Of a stretch of 64,000 nucleotides of DNA, positions 33,644 to 42,469 are shown piece after piece. The stretch spans positions 580,002 to 644,001 of the forward strand of contig NZ_JAZARE010000003.1 in assembly GCF_036231905.1 (NCBI RefSeq). The letters run 5' to 3'. Below the pieces are notes generated by a model, which had not been told where the DNA came from, searched no databases, and worked only from the letters and a program-made list of their open reading frames with translations. Source of the DNA: CAMLIZ01 sp036231905. GTDB lineage: Bacteria; Pseudomonadota; Gammaproteobacteria; Burkholderiales; Burkholderiaceae_C. The position numbers and the translations under genes are program-made. How positions within the stretch are numbered: the stretch's first letter is position 1; the number at the start of each line of letters is the position of its first letter.

Positions 33644-34904
33644 GGCGGTGGCTTTCCACCTCGCCGGAACGCGGTGGCTCGCTCAAGGCCGGCGGCGTGC
33701 TGGGCCGCAGCGGCGTCAGCTTGGGCCGGTGCGCCGGCAGCCAGCCGGCCCACGCCGGGAAATGGCGCGTCAGGTGGTAGGCCAGCGCGTCCAGCAGCAT
33801 GGCCCAGCGCCCACGCCCACCTTCGGGCTGCACCTGCACCTGGGTGCAGTGGTTGGCCATCAGGCCTTCCAGGTTCTGGCGCAGCTCGGCGATGAAGGCC
33901 CGGTCGCGTGTCATCACGTTGGCCTCGAGGTTGAGCGACAGGCTCAAGGGATCGAGGTTGCTGGAACCCACCGTGGCCCAGCTGTCGTCCACCAGCGCCA
34001 CCTTGCCGTGCAGGGGCCGCTTGCAGTACTCATGGATCTCCACGCCGGCCGGCAGCAGGTGGCCGTGCAGCAGGCCGGCCGCCGTCTTCACGATCTTCAT
34101 GTCCGGCTGGCCCTGCAGGATCAGGCGCACCCGCACGCCGCGGCGGGCCGCCTGGCGGATGGTCTTGAGCAGCCGGTAGCCGGGGAAGAAGTAGGCGTTG
34201 GCAATGATCACCTCGCGCCGCGCCGCGCGGATCGCGGCCCGGTACTGGCGCTCGATGTCGTCGCGGTGATGGAAGTTGTCGCGTATGACGAACATCACTT
34301 CCGCATCGCCGGCGGGCTGCGGCGGCGGCAGCTCCGGCCACGGCGGGCGCGGGCGGATCTGGCTGCGTGCGAAGGCATGGATCCGCGCGACGATGGGCCC
34401 GCGCAGGCGCACCGAATAGTCCTGCTTGGCCTCCGGGCCGAAGTCGCCCAGGTGGTCGGCGCTGAAGTTGATGCCGCCCACGAAGGCCACCTCGCCGTCC
34501 ACCACCACGATCTTGCGGTGCATGCGGCGGAACATGTTGGTGCGCAGGCGGCCGAACAGCGGCGGCCGCGGATCGAAGGCGCGCACCCGCACGCCGGCAT
34601 GCATCAGCGCCGCCAGGTAGTCGTCGGACAGGTCGGGCGAGCCGAAACCATCGACCAGCAGGTCGATGGACACGCCGCGCGCGGCCGCCTCCAGCAGCAC
34701 CCGGTGCAGCTCCAGGCCCACCTTGTCCTCGAACAGGATGAAGGTCTCGATGATGACCTCGTGGCGTGCCTGCCGGATGGCGTCGAACACCGCGGGAAAG
34801 TGCTGTTCACCGTTTTCCAGCAGCTCGATGGAATTGCCTGACGTCCAGGCCCGCTGCGGGCGCGGCAGGCGCGACATCAGGCGCTCGCGGGTGATTCCAC
34901 TCAT
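33636..34904 (-). CDS. clsB: Cardiolipin synthase B-like phospholipase D protein
   Basis: 422 aa, PLD superfamily. Two HKD motifs are intact: HRKIVVVDGEVAFVGGINFS and HGKVALVDDSWATVGSSN. N-terminal GNSIELLENGEQHFPAVF and internal ETFILFEDKVG are typical of ClsB (YbhO), which condenses phosphatidylglycerol, or PG with PE, into cardiolipin at the inner membrane. There is no N-terminal membrane helix pair, as expected for ClsB and unlike ClsA. ATG 34904 overlaps the upstream stop (ATGA). The C-terminal 40 residues are Pro/Arg-rich and divergent. Confidence 0.9.
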   Translation of the reverse strand: MSGITRERLMSRLPRPQRAWTSGNSIELLENGEQHFPAVFDAIRQARHEVIIETFILFEDKVGLELHRVLLEAAARGVSIDLLVDGFGSPDLSDDYLAALMHAGVRVRAFDPRPPLFGRLRTNMFRRMHRKIVVVDGEVAFVGGINFSADHLGDFGPEAKQDYSVRLRGPIVARIHAFARSQIRPRPPWPELPPPQPAGDAEVMFVIRDNFHHRDDIERQYRAAIRAARREVIIANAYFFPGYRLLKTIRQAARRGVRVRLILQGQPDMKIVKTAAGLLHGHLLPAGVEIHEYCKRPLHGKVALVDDSWATVGSSNLDPLSLSLNLEANVMTRDRAFIAELRQNLEGLMANHCTQVQVQPEGGRGRWAMLLDALAYHLTRHFPAWAGWLPAHRPKLTPLRPSTPPALSEPPRSGEVESHRHA

Positions 34905-35722
34905 ACGTGGATCTCCGCGGCCAGCGGGGCATGGTCCGACAGGTGCGACCATGGCTTGCGCGGCAGCGTCACCGGGCTGTGGGCACTGGCGTTGCGGGCG
35001 TAGATGCGGTCCAGGCGCAGCATCGGCAGGCGCGACGGGAAGGTGCGGGCCGGCTCGCCGTGGGCGCTGACGAACACCTCTCGCAGGTTGAGGCATTCCA
35101 TCAGCTGGCGATGCCCTTGCAGCCGCCAGTCATTGAAGTCGCCTGCCACCACCACGGGCGCGTCGGCCGGGATCTCGTTGTTCACCAGTTCGCACAGCTG
35201 GGCCAGCTGGCGTCGCCGGTGCGATTCACGCAGCCCCAGGTGCACACACACGGTGTGCACTGGCGGCACGCCACCGGGCGGCTGCAGCACGCAGTGCAGC
35301 AGGCCGCGGGTCTCGTCACCGGGATGGGAGGCGTCGTGATTCATGTGGTGGACGATCGGAAAACGCGACAGCAGGGCATTGCCATGATGGCCGTGGGGAT
35401 ACACCGCGTTGCGGCCATAAGCCATGTCGGTCCACATGGTGTCGGCCAGGTACTCGTACTGGGGTGCGTCCGGCCATTCCTCGTAGCGGGCAGCGTGCCC
35501 GGCATGCTGGCCCAGCACTTCCTGCAGGAACACCACGTCGGCCTGCACCGCGTGCACCGCCTCCCGCAGCTCGCGCAGGATGAACCGGCGGTTGAAAGCA
35601 CCGAAGCCCTTGTGGGCATTGACGGTGAGCACGCGAAAGGCAAAGCGCGCGTCGGTGTCGGCCTGTTCGCCGGTGGAAGCCGGGATCTGCACACCGGGGC
35701 GCGGGAAGTCTCGTGGGGACAT
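34901..35722 (-). CDS. YbhP-like endonuclease/exonuclease/phosphatase-family protein
   Basis: 273 aa with the EEP (DNase I-like) fold: LTVNAHKGF, VVFLQEVLG (metal-binding Glu), VCVHLGL, VVVAGDFNDW (Asp-x-Asn) and the terminal SDHAPLAAEI (Asp-His). Whether the substrate is nucleic acid or a phospholipid head group is unknown; the constant linkage to clsB suggests membrane lipid. ATG 35722 is preferred to a GTG at 35779 because the extension is low-complexity and not family-like. First gene of the ybhP-clsB-ybhN-type operon. Confidence 0.85.
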   Translation of the reverse strand: MSPRDFPRPGVQIPASTGEQADTDARFAFRVLTVNAHKGFGAFNRRFILRELREAVHAVQADVVFLQEVLGQHAGHAARYEEWPDAPQYEYLADTMWTDMAYGRNAVYPHGHHGNALLSRFPIVHHMNHDASHPGDETRGLLHCVLQPPGGVPPVHTVCVHLGLRESHRRRQLAQLCELVNNEIPADAPVVVAGDFNDWRLQGHRQLMECLNLREVFVSAHGEPARTFPSRLPMLRLDRIYARNASAHSPVTLPRKPWSHLSDHAPLAAEIHV

Positions 35723-35791
35723 CCCGCCACTGTGCCGCGGCGGCCCGGCCTGCGCTGTCGCTGCGGCACGGCTTTGCACGTCGGCGATCGC

Positions 35792-37195
35792 CTACACGGC
35801 GGCGTGCGATTCCTCGGCCCGCTCCTGCAGGGTGGCAAGGAACTGGCGCTGCCACCACTGCACGTCGTAACGCACCACGTTCTTCAGCAGCGCCTGGTGC
35901 CGCTCCACCCGCTCGGCCAGCGGCATGTGCAGTGCCCGCTCGATCGCATCGGCGGTGGCGGAGATGTCGTAGGGGTTCACCAGCAAGGCCTCGCGCAGCT
36001 GCTCGGCCGCGCCGGTGAAACGCGACAGCACCAGCACGCCGGGATTCTCCGGCTCCTGCGACAACACGTATTCCTTGGCCACCAGGTTCATGCCGTCGCG
36101 CAGCGGCGTCACCAGCCCCACCCGGCTGGCGCGGTACAGGCCGGGCAGCCGCCGGCGTGAGATGGTGCGGTAGAGGTAGCGCACCGGCATCCAGTCCAGT
36201 TCGCCGAACTCTCCATTGATGGAGCCGCACAGCAGCTCCAGCTGGGTGCGGATCTGCGCATAGGCTTCCACCGACGAGCGCGACGGCGAGGCAATCTGGA
36301 TCAAGGTGGCGCTGTTGCGATGCACCGGGTAGCGATGCAGCATCTCGTTGAAGGCCTGCAGCCGCTGCGGCAGGCCCTTGGAATAGTCCAGCCGGTCCAC
36401 GCCCACCAGCAGCTGGCGCTTGGCATATTGCTCGCTGGTGTTGCGCCAGGTCTCCACCGCCTCGTCGGCCGCGGCCAGGGCGCGGAACTCCTGCACGTCG
36501 ATGCCGATCGGGAACGCCTGCGCCCGCAGCACCCGGCCGAACGCATGGAAACGGTGGTCGGGCAGCACATGCGCCCTCGCCTCGCTCATCACGAAGCCGG
36601 CGAAATGGGCCGCATCGGCCTCGCTCTGCAGGCCCAGCAGGTCATAGGCGAACAGCGAGCGCAGCAGCCAGTCGTGCGCCGGCAGCGCGGCCAGGATCAG
36701 CGGCGGGGGCAGCGGAATGTGCAGGAAGAAGCCGATGCGCTGCTTGCAGCCCAGCGTGCGCAGCTCGGCGGCCAGCGGAATCAGGTGGTAGTCGTGCACC
36801 CAGATCACGTCGTCATCGCGCAGCAGCGGCAGCAGCGCCTGCGCGAACTGGCGGTTCACGCGCCGGTAGCCGTCGAGGTAGTCGCTGCGGAACTCCGCCA
36901 GGTCCAGCCGGTAGTGGAACACCGGCCACAACACGCTGTTGGAATAGCCCAGGTAATAGGTGTCGTGGTCCGACTGCGTGAGGTCCACGGTGGCCAGTGT
37001 CACGTTGCCCGAATTGCGCAGCTGCGCCTTGAGCAACTGCGCCGGCTCGGTGCGGTCGTCGACGATGCGCCCGCTCCAGCCGAACCACAAGCCTCCCGTC
37101 TCGTTGAGGGTGGGACCGAGCGCCACGGCCAGGCCGCCGGCGGCGGTCTTGCGGGGGTCGGCGAGGCGATTGGAGACAGCGACTACGCGTGCCAT
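35792..37195 (-). CDS. otsA: Trehalose-6-phosphate synthase
   Basis: GT20 enzyme, 467 aa, joining UDP-glucose and glucose 6-phosphate. Motifs read in order: VVAVSNRLADPRKTAAGGLA (the glycine-rich start), VIWVHDYHLIPLA (substrate His), GFFLHIPLP, VGVDRLDYSKGLPQRL, and PLRDGMNLVAKEYV (nucleotide-binding). ATG 37195 has AAGGAG 8 nt upstream; a longer frame begins in repeat sequence and is rejected. It is separated from the otsB-GH15 pair by 680 bp containing two structured repeats, so it may need its own promoter. Confidence 0.97.
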   Translation of the reverse strand: MARVVAVSNRLADPRKTAAGGLAVALGPTLNETGGLWFGWSGRIVDDRTEPAQLLKAQLRNSGNVTLATVDLTQSDHDTYYLGYSNSVLWPVFHYRLDLAEFRSDYLDGYRRVNRQFAQALLPLLRDDDVIWVHDYHLIPLAAELRTLGCKQRIGFFLHIPLPPPLILAALPAHDWLLRSLFAYDLLGLQSEADAAHFAGFVMSEARAHVLPDHRFHAFGRVLRAQAFPIGIDVQEFRALAAADEAVETWRNTSEQYAKRQLLVGVDRLDYSKGLPQRLQAFNEMLHRYPVHRNSATLIQIASPSRSSVEAYAQIRTQLELLCGSINGEFGELDWMPVRYLYRTISRRRLPGLYRASRVGLVTPLRDGMNLVAKEYVLSQEPENPGVLVLSRFTGAAEQLREALLVNPYDISATADAIERALHMPLAERVERHQALLKNVVRYDVQWWQRQFLATLQERAEESHAAV

Positions 37196-37307
37196 GGCGG
37201 TGCTCCTTCTGTGCGGGAGTCTGTTGGGAACTTCATTCGCGTGCGGGGGAGTGAGTTTGCTGACGGCCAGCCATCGTGGCTTCATGCGGGCCGCCATGAA
37301 GGGAGCG

Positions 37308-37550
37308 GCAAGGGCGTGGGCGGGCGTGGCGGAGGGCTTCATCCCGGCGGTCGGCCCTGGCGGGCCGACTGCTCTGCGCTGCTCGGGCCCCGAGGGCGGC
37401 TGCGGAACTCGCCCTTATCGGCCGCTGCGCGGCCGAACGGAGCTCAAACAGTCCTCGCCAACCCGCCGCTCGCGCGGCGGGCAACCCTCGAGGCCCTGCG
37501 CTGCTCGACGCCTGCGAGGCGCCCACCGCCACACCCGCCCATGCCCTTGC
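37308..37550. repeat. Structured repeat family A, copy 1 (of an inverted pair)
   Basis: A 243-bp unit bounded by 28-bp terminal inverted repeats (37308-37335 and 37523-37550, 3 mismatches, beginning GCAAGGGCGTGGGCGGG). Inside is a core at 37400-37460: the 19-nt CTGCGGAACTCGCCCTTAT, a hairpin CGGCCGC-TGC-GCGGCCG, and a 25-nt segment starting AACGGAGCTCAAACAG, then another hairpin CCCGCCGC-TCGC-GCGGCGGG. Copy 2 repeats the two flanking core segments exactly, in reverse orientation, but with different yet still self-complementary stems. With copy 2 it fills most of the 680-bp gene-free stretch 37196-37876. Confidence 0.8.
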
Positions 37551-37608
37551 AACACCGTTGGAGCACCTCCACCGGGAATTGCTTCGTGGCGAACCCACAG
37601 TGGAGTCA

Positions 37609-37851
37609 GCAAGGCGGCGTGCGGGCAGCCGGCGGGGCGCCTTGAGCCGCCGAGAAGCGCAGGGCCGGGCAGGCTCCGCCGCGCGCAGCGTGGCGGTGGC
37701 GAGGACTGTTTGAGCTCCGTTGGCCCGCGCAGCGGGCCATAAGGGCGAGTTCCGCAGCCACCTGCCCGGCCCGAGCATCGCAGGGTAGTCGCCGCCAAAG
37801 GCGGCGACCGGCTCAGATGAAGCCCCGACGGCTGCCTGCACGCCGCCTTGC
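37609..37851. repeat. Structured repeat family A, copy 2 (reverse orientation)
   Basis: Also 243 bp, bounded by 29-bp terminal inverted repeats (37609-37637 and 37823-37851, 2 mismatches, beginning GCAAGGCGGCGTGCGGG). Read on the minus strand, the core repeats the 19-nt and 25-nt segments of copy 1 without change around a different hairpin, GGCCCGC-TGC-GCGGGCC. The 58-bp spacer between the copies (37551-37608) contains a small hairpin TGGAG-CAC-CTCCA. No target-site duplication was found at either unit. Confidence 0.8.
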
Positions 37852-37876
37852 CCGCTCGGTAGCCCGAATGCTTTCC

Positions 37877-39694
37877 TCATATCACCGTGTCCCACGGCCG
37901 TGACAGCCTTGTGGCACCGTTGATGAGGCCCACCATCGAATAGGTCTGCGGGAAGTTGCCCCACATCTCGCCGGTGATCGGATGGGTGTCCTCCGACAGC
38001 AGGCCCAGGTGGTTGCGGGCCGACAGCATGGCCTCGAAGATCGCACGAGCCTCGGCATGGCGGCCGATGCGCGCGAGGGCGTCGATGCGCCAGAACGTGC
38101 AGATGTTGAACGAGGTCTCGGGCTTGCCGAAGTCGTCGGCGGCCTCGTAGCGGCGCATGAAGGGGCCGTCGGCGAGTGTCTTTTCCATCGCATCCACGGT
38201 GGACACGAAGCGCGGGTCGCGCGGGTCGATGAAACCCACCTCGGCCATCAGCAGCACGCTGGCATCGAGCTCGCTGCCACCGAAGCTTTCGGCAAAGGCC
38301 TGGCGCTTCTCGCTCCACGATTCGCGCAGGATGCGGTCGCGGATGTGCTGCGCGCGCTGGCCCCAGTAGGTGGCGCGCTCGGGCAGGCCGAGCGCCACCG
38401 CGATCTTGGCCAGGCGGTCGCAGGCGGCCCAGTTCATCAGCACCGACGAGGTGTGCACGCGCGCCCGCGTGCGCAGCTCCCACATGCCGGCGTCGGGCGA
38501 GTCGTGCACGCCCCAGGCCAATTCGCCCATGCGTTCGAGCTGCTGGAATTCGTTGAGGCCGGCGCGGCGGAACAGGCGGGTGTCGTGGAAGGCCTGGGCT
38601 GCCCCCAGGATGATGTTGCCGTACACGTCGTGCTGGAAGTGCTCGTAGGCCTGGTTGCCCACGCGCACCGGCGCATGGCCGCGGTAGCCCGGCAGGTGCT
38701 CCACGACGCCTTCGGTGAGGTGCTTCTCCAGGCCGATGCCGTACAGCGGCTGCACATGGCGAAGGTCCTCGCCGGCGATCACGTTGCCCAGCCAGCGCAG
38801 GTATTCCTCCATGGTGGCCACTTCGCTGATGCTGTTGAGCGCCCGCACCACGAAGAAGGCGTCGCGCAGCCAGCAGAAGCGGTAGTCCCAGTTGCGCGCG
38901 CTGCCCGGCGCCTCCGGGATGCTGGTGGTCATCGCGGCCACGATGGCGCCGGTGTCCTCGTACAGCGAGAGCTTGAGCGTGATGGCGGCGCGCACCACCG
39001 CGTCCTGCCACTCCAGCGGCAGGGTGAGTGCACGCGCCCAGTTGCGCCAGTAGCGTGCCGTGCGCGAATGCAGGTCGTCGGCCACTTGGCGCACACCGGC
39101 GTCCAGGGTCTCGTCGGGCCCCAGGATGAAATCCATGGGCGCATCCAGCAGGAAGGGTGTTTCGTCCAGCACATAGGCCAGCGGCGCGTCGGTGGTCAGG
39201 CGCAGCACCATGTCGGGCCCCACGTAGCGCACGTGGTGGCTGCCGCGTGTGAGCGTGGGGATCGCGCGGCCCCAGTCGAAGCGCGGGCGCAGGCGCATCA
39301 GCACCCGCGGCTGGCCGGCGATCGGGCGCAGGCGCCGCACGATCTGCACCGGGCGGAACACCCGCTCGCGCGCAAAGAAGCGCGGCGCCAGGTCGGTCAC
39401 CTCGATGCCGTTGCCATGCGCGTCCCACAGGCGGGTGACCAGCACGGCGGTGTTGGGCTCGTACACCTGCTCGCTGCGCGCCTGGCCTTCGAGCTCCACG
39501 CTCCAGGCGCTGGCCGCGTCGCTCGGGTCCAGCAGGGCGTTGAACACCGGGTCGGCGTCGAAGCGCGGCATGCAGGACCACACGATGCGCGCATGGCGGT
39601 CCACCAGCGCGGTGAAACTGCAGTTGCCGATGACGCCCAGCTCGAGTGAATTGGGCAGGGTGCTGGGGCCGTAACCCCTAGGCGCTTGCGGCAT
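37877..39694 (-). CDS. Glycoside hydrolase family 15 protein (glucoamylase/trehalase type)
   Basis: 605 aa. The N-terminal beta-sandwich begins LGVIGNCSFTALVDRHARIVWSCMPRFD, and an (alpha/alpha)6 barrel follows with GSARNWDYRFCWLRDAFF, YGNIILGAAQAFHD and the late NICTFWRIDALARIGR / ITGEMWGNFPQTYSMVGLI. This bacterial GH15 group contains glucoamylases and, in mycobacteria, trehalases; the position between otsB and otsA favours an enzyme acting on trehalose or a related alpha-glucan. No signal peptide, so cytoplasmic. ATG 39694 overlaps the otsB 3' end by 17 bp; a longer frame into otsB is rejected. Confidence 0.9.
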   Translation of the reverse strand: MPQAPRGYGPSTLPNSLELGVIGNCSFTALVDRHARIVWSCMPRFDADPVFNALLDPSDAASAWSVELEGQARSEQVYEPNTAVLVTRLWDAHGNGIEVTDLAPRFFARERVFRPVQIVRRLRPIAGQPRVLMRLRPRFDWGRAIPTLTRGSHHVRYVGPDMVLRLTTDAPLAYVLDETPFLLDAPMDFILGPDETLDAGVRQVADDLHSRTARYWRNWARALTLPLEWQDAVVRAAITLKLSLYEDTGAIVAAMTTSIPEAPGSARNWDYRFCWLRDAFFVVRALNSISEVATMEEYLRWLGNVIAGEDLRHVQPLYGIGLEKHLTEGVVEHLPGYRGHAPVRVGNQAYEHFQHDVYGNIILGAAQAFHDTRLFRRAGLNEFQQLERMGELAWGVHDSPDAGMWELRTRARVHTSSVLMNWAACDRLAKIAVALGLPERATYWGQRAQHIRDRILRESWSEKRQAFAESFGGSELDASVLLMAEVGFIDPRDPRFVSTVDAMEKTLADGPFMRRYEAADDFGKPETSFNICTFWRIDALARIGRHAEARAIFEAMLSARNHLGLLSEDTHPITGEMWGNFPQTYSMVGLINGATRLSRPWDTVI

Positions 39695-40433
39695 GGTGAG
39701 TGATGTCCTTGGGTGGATGGGCAGCGGCCAGCAGCCAGCGCCGCACGGCGGCGGCACCGTCGATGCGTTGTGCGGCGATGGTGGGGCCCGGGCCGACCTT
39801 CACCGCCACGCCGCCGAGGCGCTGCACCACCTCGAAGCCGGCTTCGTCGGTCACGTCGTCGCCCAGGAAGAGTGGCTGGCGGCCGGCAAACGGCGGCTCG
39901 GCCAGAAACGCCTCGATCGCATGGCCCTTGCTCACGCCGCGCGGCAGCACCTCCAGCACCATCTTTCCGTCCAGCAGCTGCAGCCCGGGCGCGCCAGCCA
40001 GCGCCTGGGTGATCGCCTCGCGGCAGGCCGCCTCCCACTGGGGCGCCTCGCGGTAATGCAGGGCCACCGCGGCGCCCTTGCGTTCGACGCGCAGGCCGGG
40101 GTGGGTGGCCGCCAGCGCCTCCGCACGGGTGGCGATGGCGTCCAGCGCCGTCGTGGGCAGGCGCTCAACGGTGCCCGCCGCCCGCCGGCGCTCCGCGCCA
40201 TGAATGCCGGCCGCCGGCAATGTGAGCGGCGCCAGCCAGCGGTCAAGTTCGGCAATCGGGCGGCCGGAGATGATGGCCAGCGCGCCACCCAGGCGCTCGC
40301 TCAGGCGGGCGAGAGCGTGCGTGAGCGCCGGATCGACGACGATGCGGTCCGGGCTGGGGGCAATGTCGACCAGCGTGCCGTCGAAATCGAGAAACAGGGC
40401 GTGGTCATCGTTCAGTGGCGGGGAAATCGGCAT
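39678..40433 (-). CDS. otsB: Trehalose-6-phosphate phosphatase
   Basis: HAD-superfamily enzyme, 251 aa, that dephosphorylates trehalose 6-phosphate. Motif I is FLDFDGTLVDIAPSP, motif II IISGRPIAELDRWL, then GIHGAERR, the lysine region LEVLPRGVSKGHAIEAFL, and motif III FLGDDVTDEAGFEVVQ. ATG 40433 is used; a GTG one codon upstream is possible, and neither has a clear ribosome site. It heads the leftward otsB-GH15 pair; otsA lies beyond the repeat block. Confidence 0.96.
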   Translation of the reverse strand: MPISPPLNDDHALFLDFDGTLVDIAPSPDRIVVDPALTHALARLSERLGGALAIISGRPIAELDRWLAPLTLPAAGIHGAERRRAAGTVERLPTTALDAIATRAEALAATHPGLRVERKGAAVALHYREAPQWEAACREAITQALAGAPGLQLLDGKMVLEVLPRGVSKGHAIEAFLAEPPFAGRQPLFLGDDVTDEAGFEVVQRLGGVAVKVGPGPTIAAQRIDGAAAVRRWLLAAAHPPKDITHHAASA

Positions 40434-40493
40434 CACGGGCGGTGGGTCGGGGACGCAAGGGTGCTGGCAAACAGGATGCCGGCCCCTCCCGTG

Positions 40494-40859
40494 TCACCGG
40501 GCCGATGCCCGCAGGTGGCGCTTCACATCCTCGAAGCTGATGCTGCCGGTGTGCGCGCGGTCGATCTGTTCGAAATCGTCAGCGACCCGGCCCAGGCCTA
40601 CCGCGCGGGCCTGTTCGCGCGTGATGCGCCCGGTGCCCGCGGTGTCGGCGGCTGCGAAGCGCTGGCGCAGCTTGCGTTCCACTTGCGCCTGCAAGGTGGC
40701 CCCGCTGCTGGGCGCCACGGGCGGCTGCGCGGCGGCGCGGGCCTGGGTGGCCGGCGGCACCCAGGGGTCGCGCAAGGCCGGCGGCGGCTCGGCAGCGCCC
40801 GCCTGCACGACCCACGACAGGGCGGCTGCGAACCCGAATCGAACAAGTGGCACCGGCAT
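40494..40859 (-). CDS. Exported EF-hand protein
   Basis: 121 aa. Signal peptide MPVPLVRFGFAAALSWVVQAGA, a Pro/Ala-rich linker, then two EF-hand-like loops: DTAGTGRITREQA (about 73-85) and DRAHTGSISFEDV (about 98-110), each with the DxxGxGxI-like spacing. The second loop has His and Thr in place of ligand positions, so calcium affinity is uncertain. ATG 40859 has AAGGAG 7 nt upstream. It follows the S10 peptidase gene by 16 bp on the same strand. Function unknown; a calcium-dependent helper of the secreted peptidases is an inference. Confidence 0.78.
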   Translation of the reverse strand: MPVPLVRFGFAAALSWVVQAGAAEPPPALRDPWVPPATQARAAAQPPVAPSSGATLQAQVERKLRQRFAAADTAGTGRITREQARAVGLGRVADDFEQIDRAHTGSISFEDVKRHLRASAR

Positions 40860-40875
40860 GGGGACTCCTTGGCCT

Positions 40876-42453
40876 TCAGCGCCCGGCCGCGACGGCCTGC
40901 AGGTAGAAGGCCTGCAGGTCGGCCCGTTCACGCACACGCGAAGCATCGTCGAGATAGGTCATGTGGCCGCCCGGGTAGGAGCGCAGCTGCACGGCCGCGG
41001 TTCCACCCAGGCGCGCCAGGTCGAGCTCGGTCTGGAAGAACGGCGTGGCCAGGTCGTGGTAGCCGCTGACCGACAGCACCTTGAGATTGGGGTTCAGCGT
41101 GAGGGCGGTGGCCAGGTCGGGCACGGTGTCAGGCAGCGCGCGGCCATCGTGGGAGAAATCCCAGGTGTTGATCGCATCGCTCAAGGTCACGTAGCCGGTG
41201 ATGCTGGAGTAGCCGAGCGAGCTGCGCAGGTAGCTCTGGATGGCGCTGGCGAACTGGCTGGAGATGAAGGTGCTGGACGGATCGCCTTCGCTCGCCAGCG
41301 CGCTGCCCTTGGGCGCGGCCATGCGGGCGTCGTAGCGCCCGACCAGGTCGTTGGGCAGCAGGTTGACCTGGAACGTGGTGGGGTCGAGGTTGAAGTGGCC
41401 CTGCCACAGGCTGGTGGACGCGCCGGTGTTGGCAGCGAGCGCGGACAGCAGCGAGCCCGAGGGTGGCGTGCCTTGCGAGAGGTACGCGGCCAGCGCGGGG
41501 GAGTAGCTGTTGCGGGTGAACTCCCGCATCTGCTGCTCGAAGCCGTCCAGGTCCGCAGGCGGTGGGTTGACCAGCCGGTGGTAGGCGCCGGTGGCGGCAT
41601 AACTGGGCAGGTAGCCGGCACAGCTGCCTTGGCCCGTCACGCCGCAGTTGCTGTTGTAGTCCAGCACCGAGGATTGCAGCACCATGCCCTTCAGCGACAC
41701 CCCGGCGGTTTCCAGCAGCTCGGCCAGCACGGCGCTGCGGGTGGTGCCATAGGACTCGCCGAACAGGAACTTGGGCGAGGCCTCGCGCTGGTTAGCGGCC
41801 ACGTAACGCTGCACAAAATCGCGGAAGGCCGCCGCGTCGGCATCCACGCCCCAGAAATGCTGGTTGGTGTAGGGCGCCACCGCCTGCGAATGGCCGGTGC
41901 CGATGGCGTCCACGAACACCAGGTCGCTCGCATCGAGCAGCGTCTCCTCGTTGGCCACCAGCGCAAAGGGCTTGGGCGTGCTGGTGGACGGTGCCGCCGT
42001 GGCCAGCCGCCGCGGGCCGAAGGAGCCGAGGTGCAGCCACACCGACGCGGAGCCGGGCCCGCCGTTGTAGAAGAAGGTGAGCGGGCGTTGCGCCGCGTTC
42101 TCGCCGTCCAGCGTGTAGGCCACGTAGAAGAACGAAGCCTGGGGCCGGCCGCTGCTGTCCTTGACCACCAGGTGCCCGGCGCGGGCGGTGTAGGCCAGGG
42201 TCACGCCGTGGGCCAGCAGCTGGTGGTGCGAGATCGCCGTGCCCTCGTTGGCTTGCGCCAAGGATCCACCCGGTTGCACCGAGTACGCGGTGGCATCGGC
42301 AAAGGCCTGCTCGATGCTGCCCTCGGCGGGCGTTTCAGCCGCCGGCTCCTGGGGCGCATCCGAACCGCCGCCCCCACCGCACGCGGCCAGCACCAGCACG
42401 ACGGCGGCCGAGGCGGCGCGCCAGCGCAGGAAACGGCGAGGATGAAACGCCAT
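40876..42453 (-). CDS. Lipoprotein serine carboxypeptidase-like peptidase (S10)
   Basis: 525 aa, alpha/beta hydrolase of the S10 carboxypeptidase group. The N terminus has a lipobox-like LVLAACGGGGGS, so an anchored periplasmic or outer-membrane protein is expected. Family motifs: FFYNGGPGSASVWLHLGSFGP (oxyanion region), FLFGESYGTTRSA (Ser about 234), VSGYHDLATPF (Asp) and SYPGGHMTYLDD (His). ATG 42453 has AAGGGGG 6 nt upstream. It lies 16 bp after the M16 pair and before the EF-hand gene, forming a four-gene exported-protease operon. Confidence 0.9.
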   Translation of the reverse strand: MAFHPRRFLRWRAASAAVVLVLAACGGGGGSDAPQEPAAETPAEGSIEQAFADATAYSVQPGGSLAQANEGTAISHHQLLAHGVTLAYTARAGHLVVKDSSGRPQASFFYVAYTLDGENAAQRPLTFFYNGGPGSASVWLHLGSFGPRRLATAAPSTSTPKPFALVANEETLLDASDLVFVDAIGTGHSQAVAPYTNQHFWGVDADAAAFRDFVQRYVAANQREASPKFLFGESYGTTRSAVLAELLETAGVSLKGMVLQSSVLDYNSNCGVTGQGSCAGYLPSYAATGAYHRLVNPPPADLDGFEQQMREFTRNSYSPALAAYLSQGTPPSGSLLSALAANTGASTSLWQGHFNLDPTTFQVNLLPNDLVGRYDARMAAPKGSALASEGDPSSTFISSQFASAIQSYLRSSLGYSSITGYVTLSDAINTWDFSHDGRALPDTVPDLATALTLNPNLKVLSVSGYHDLATPFFQTELDLARLGGTAAVQLRSYPGGHMTYLDDASRVRERADLQAFYLQAVAAGR

Positions 42454-42469
42454 GCGGCCCCCTTGCGGT

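Noticed and set aside
37308..37851. Possible CRISPR array or integron attC sites in the repeat block
   Set aside because: There are only two large inverted units with variable stems, no short direct repeats with spacers, no attC core motifs, and no cas or integrase gene nearby.
37233..39581. Long frames running from GH15 or otsA into the repeat block
   Set aside because: They translate palindromic repeats and shifted phases; the true genes start at 39694 and 37195 with family N termini.
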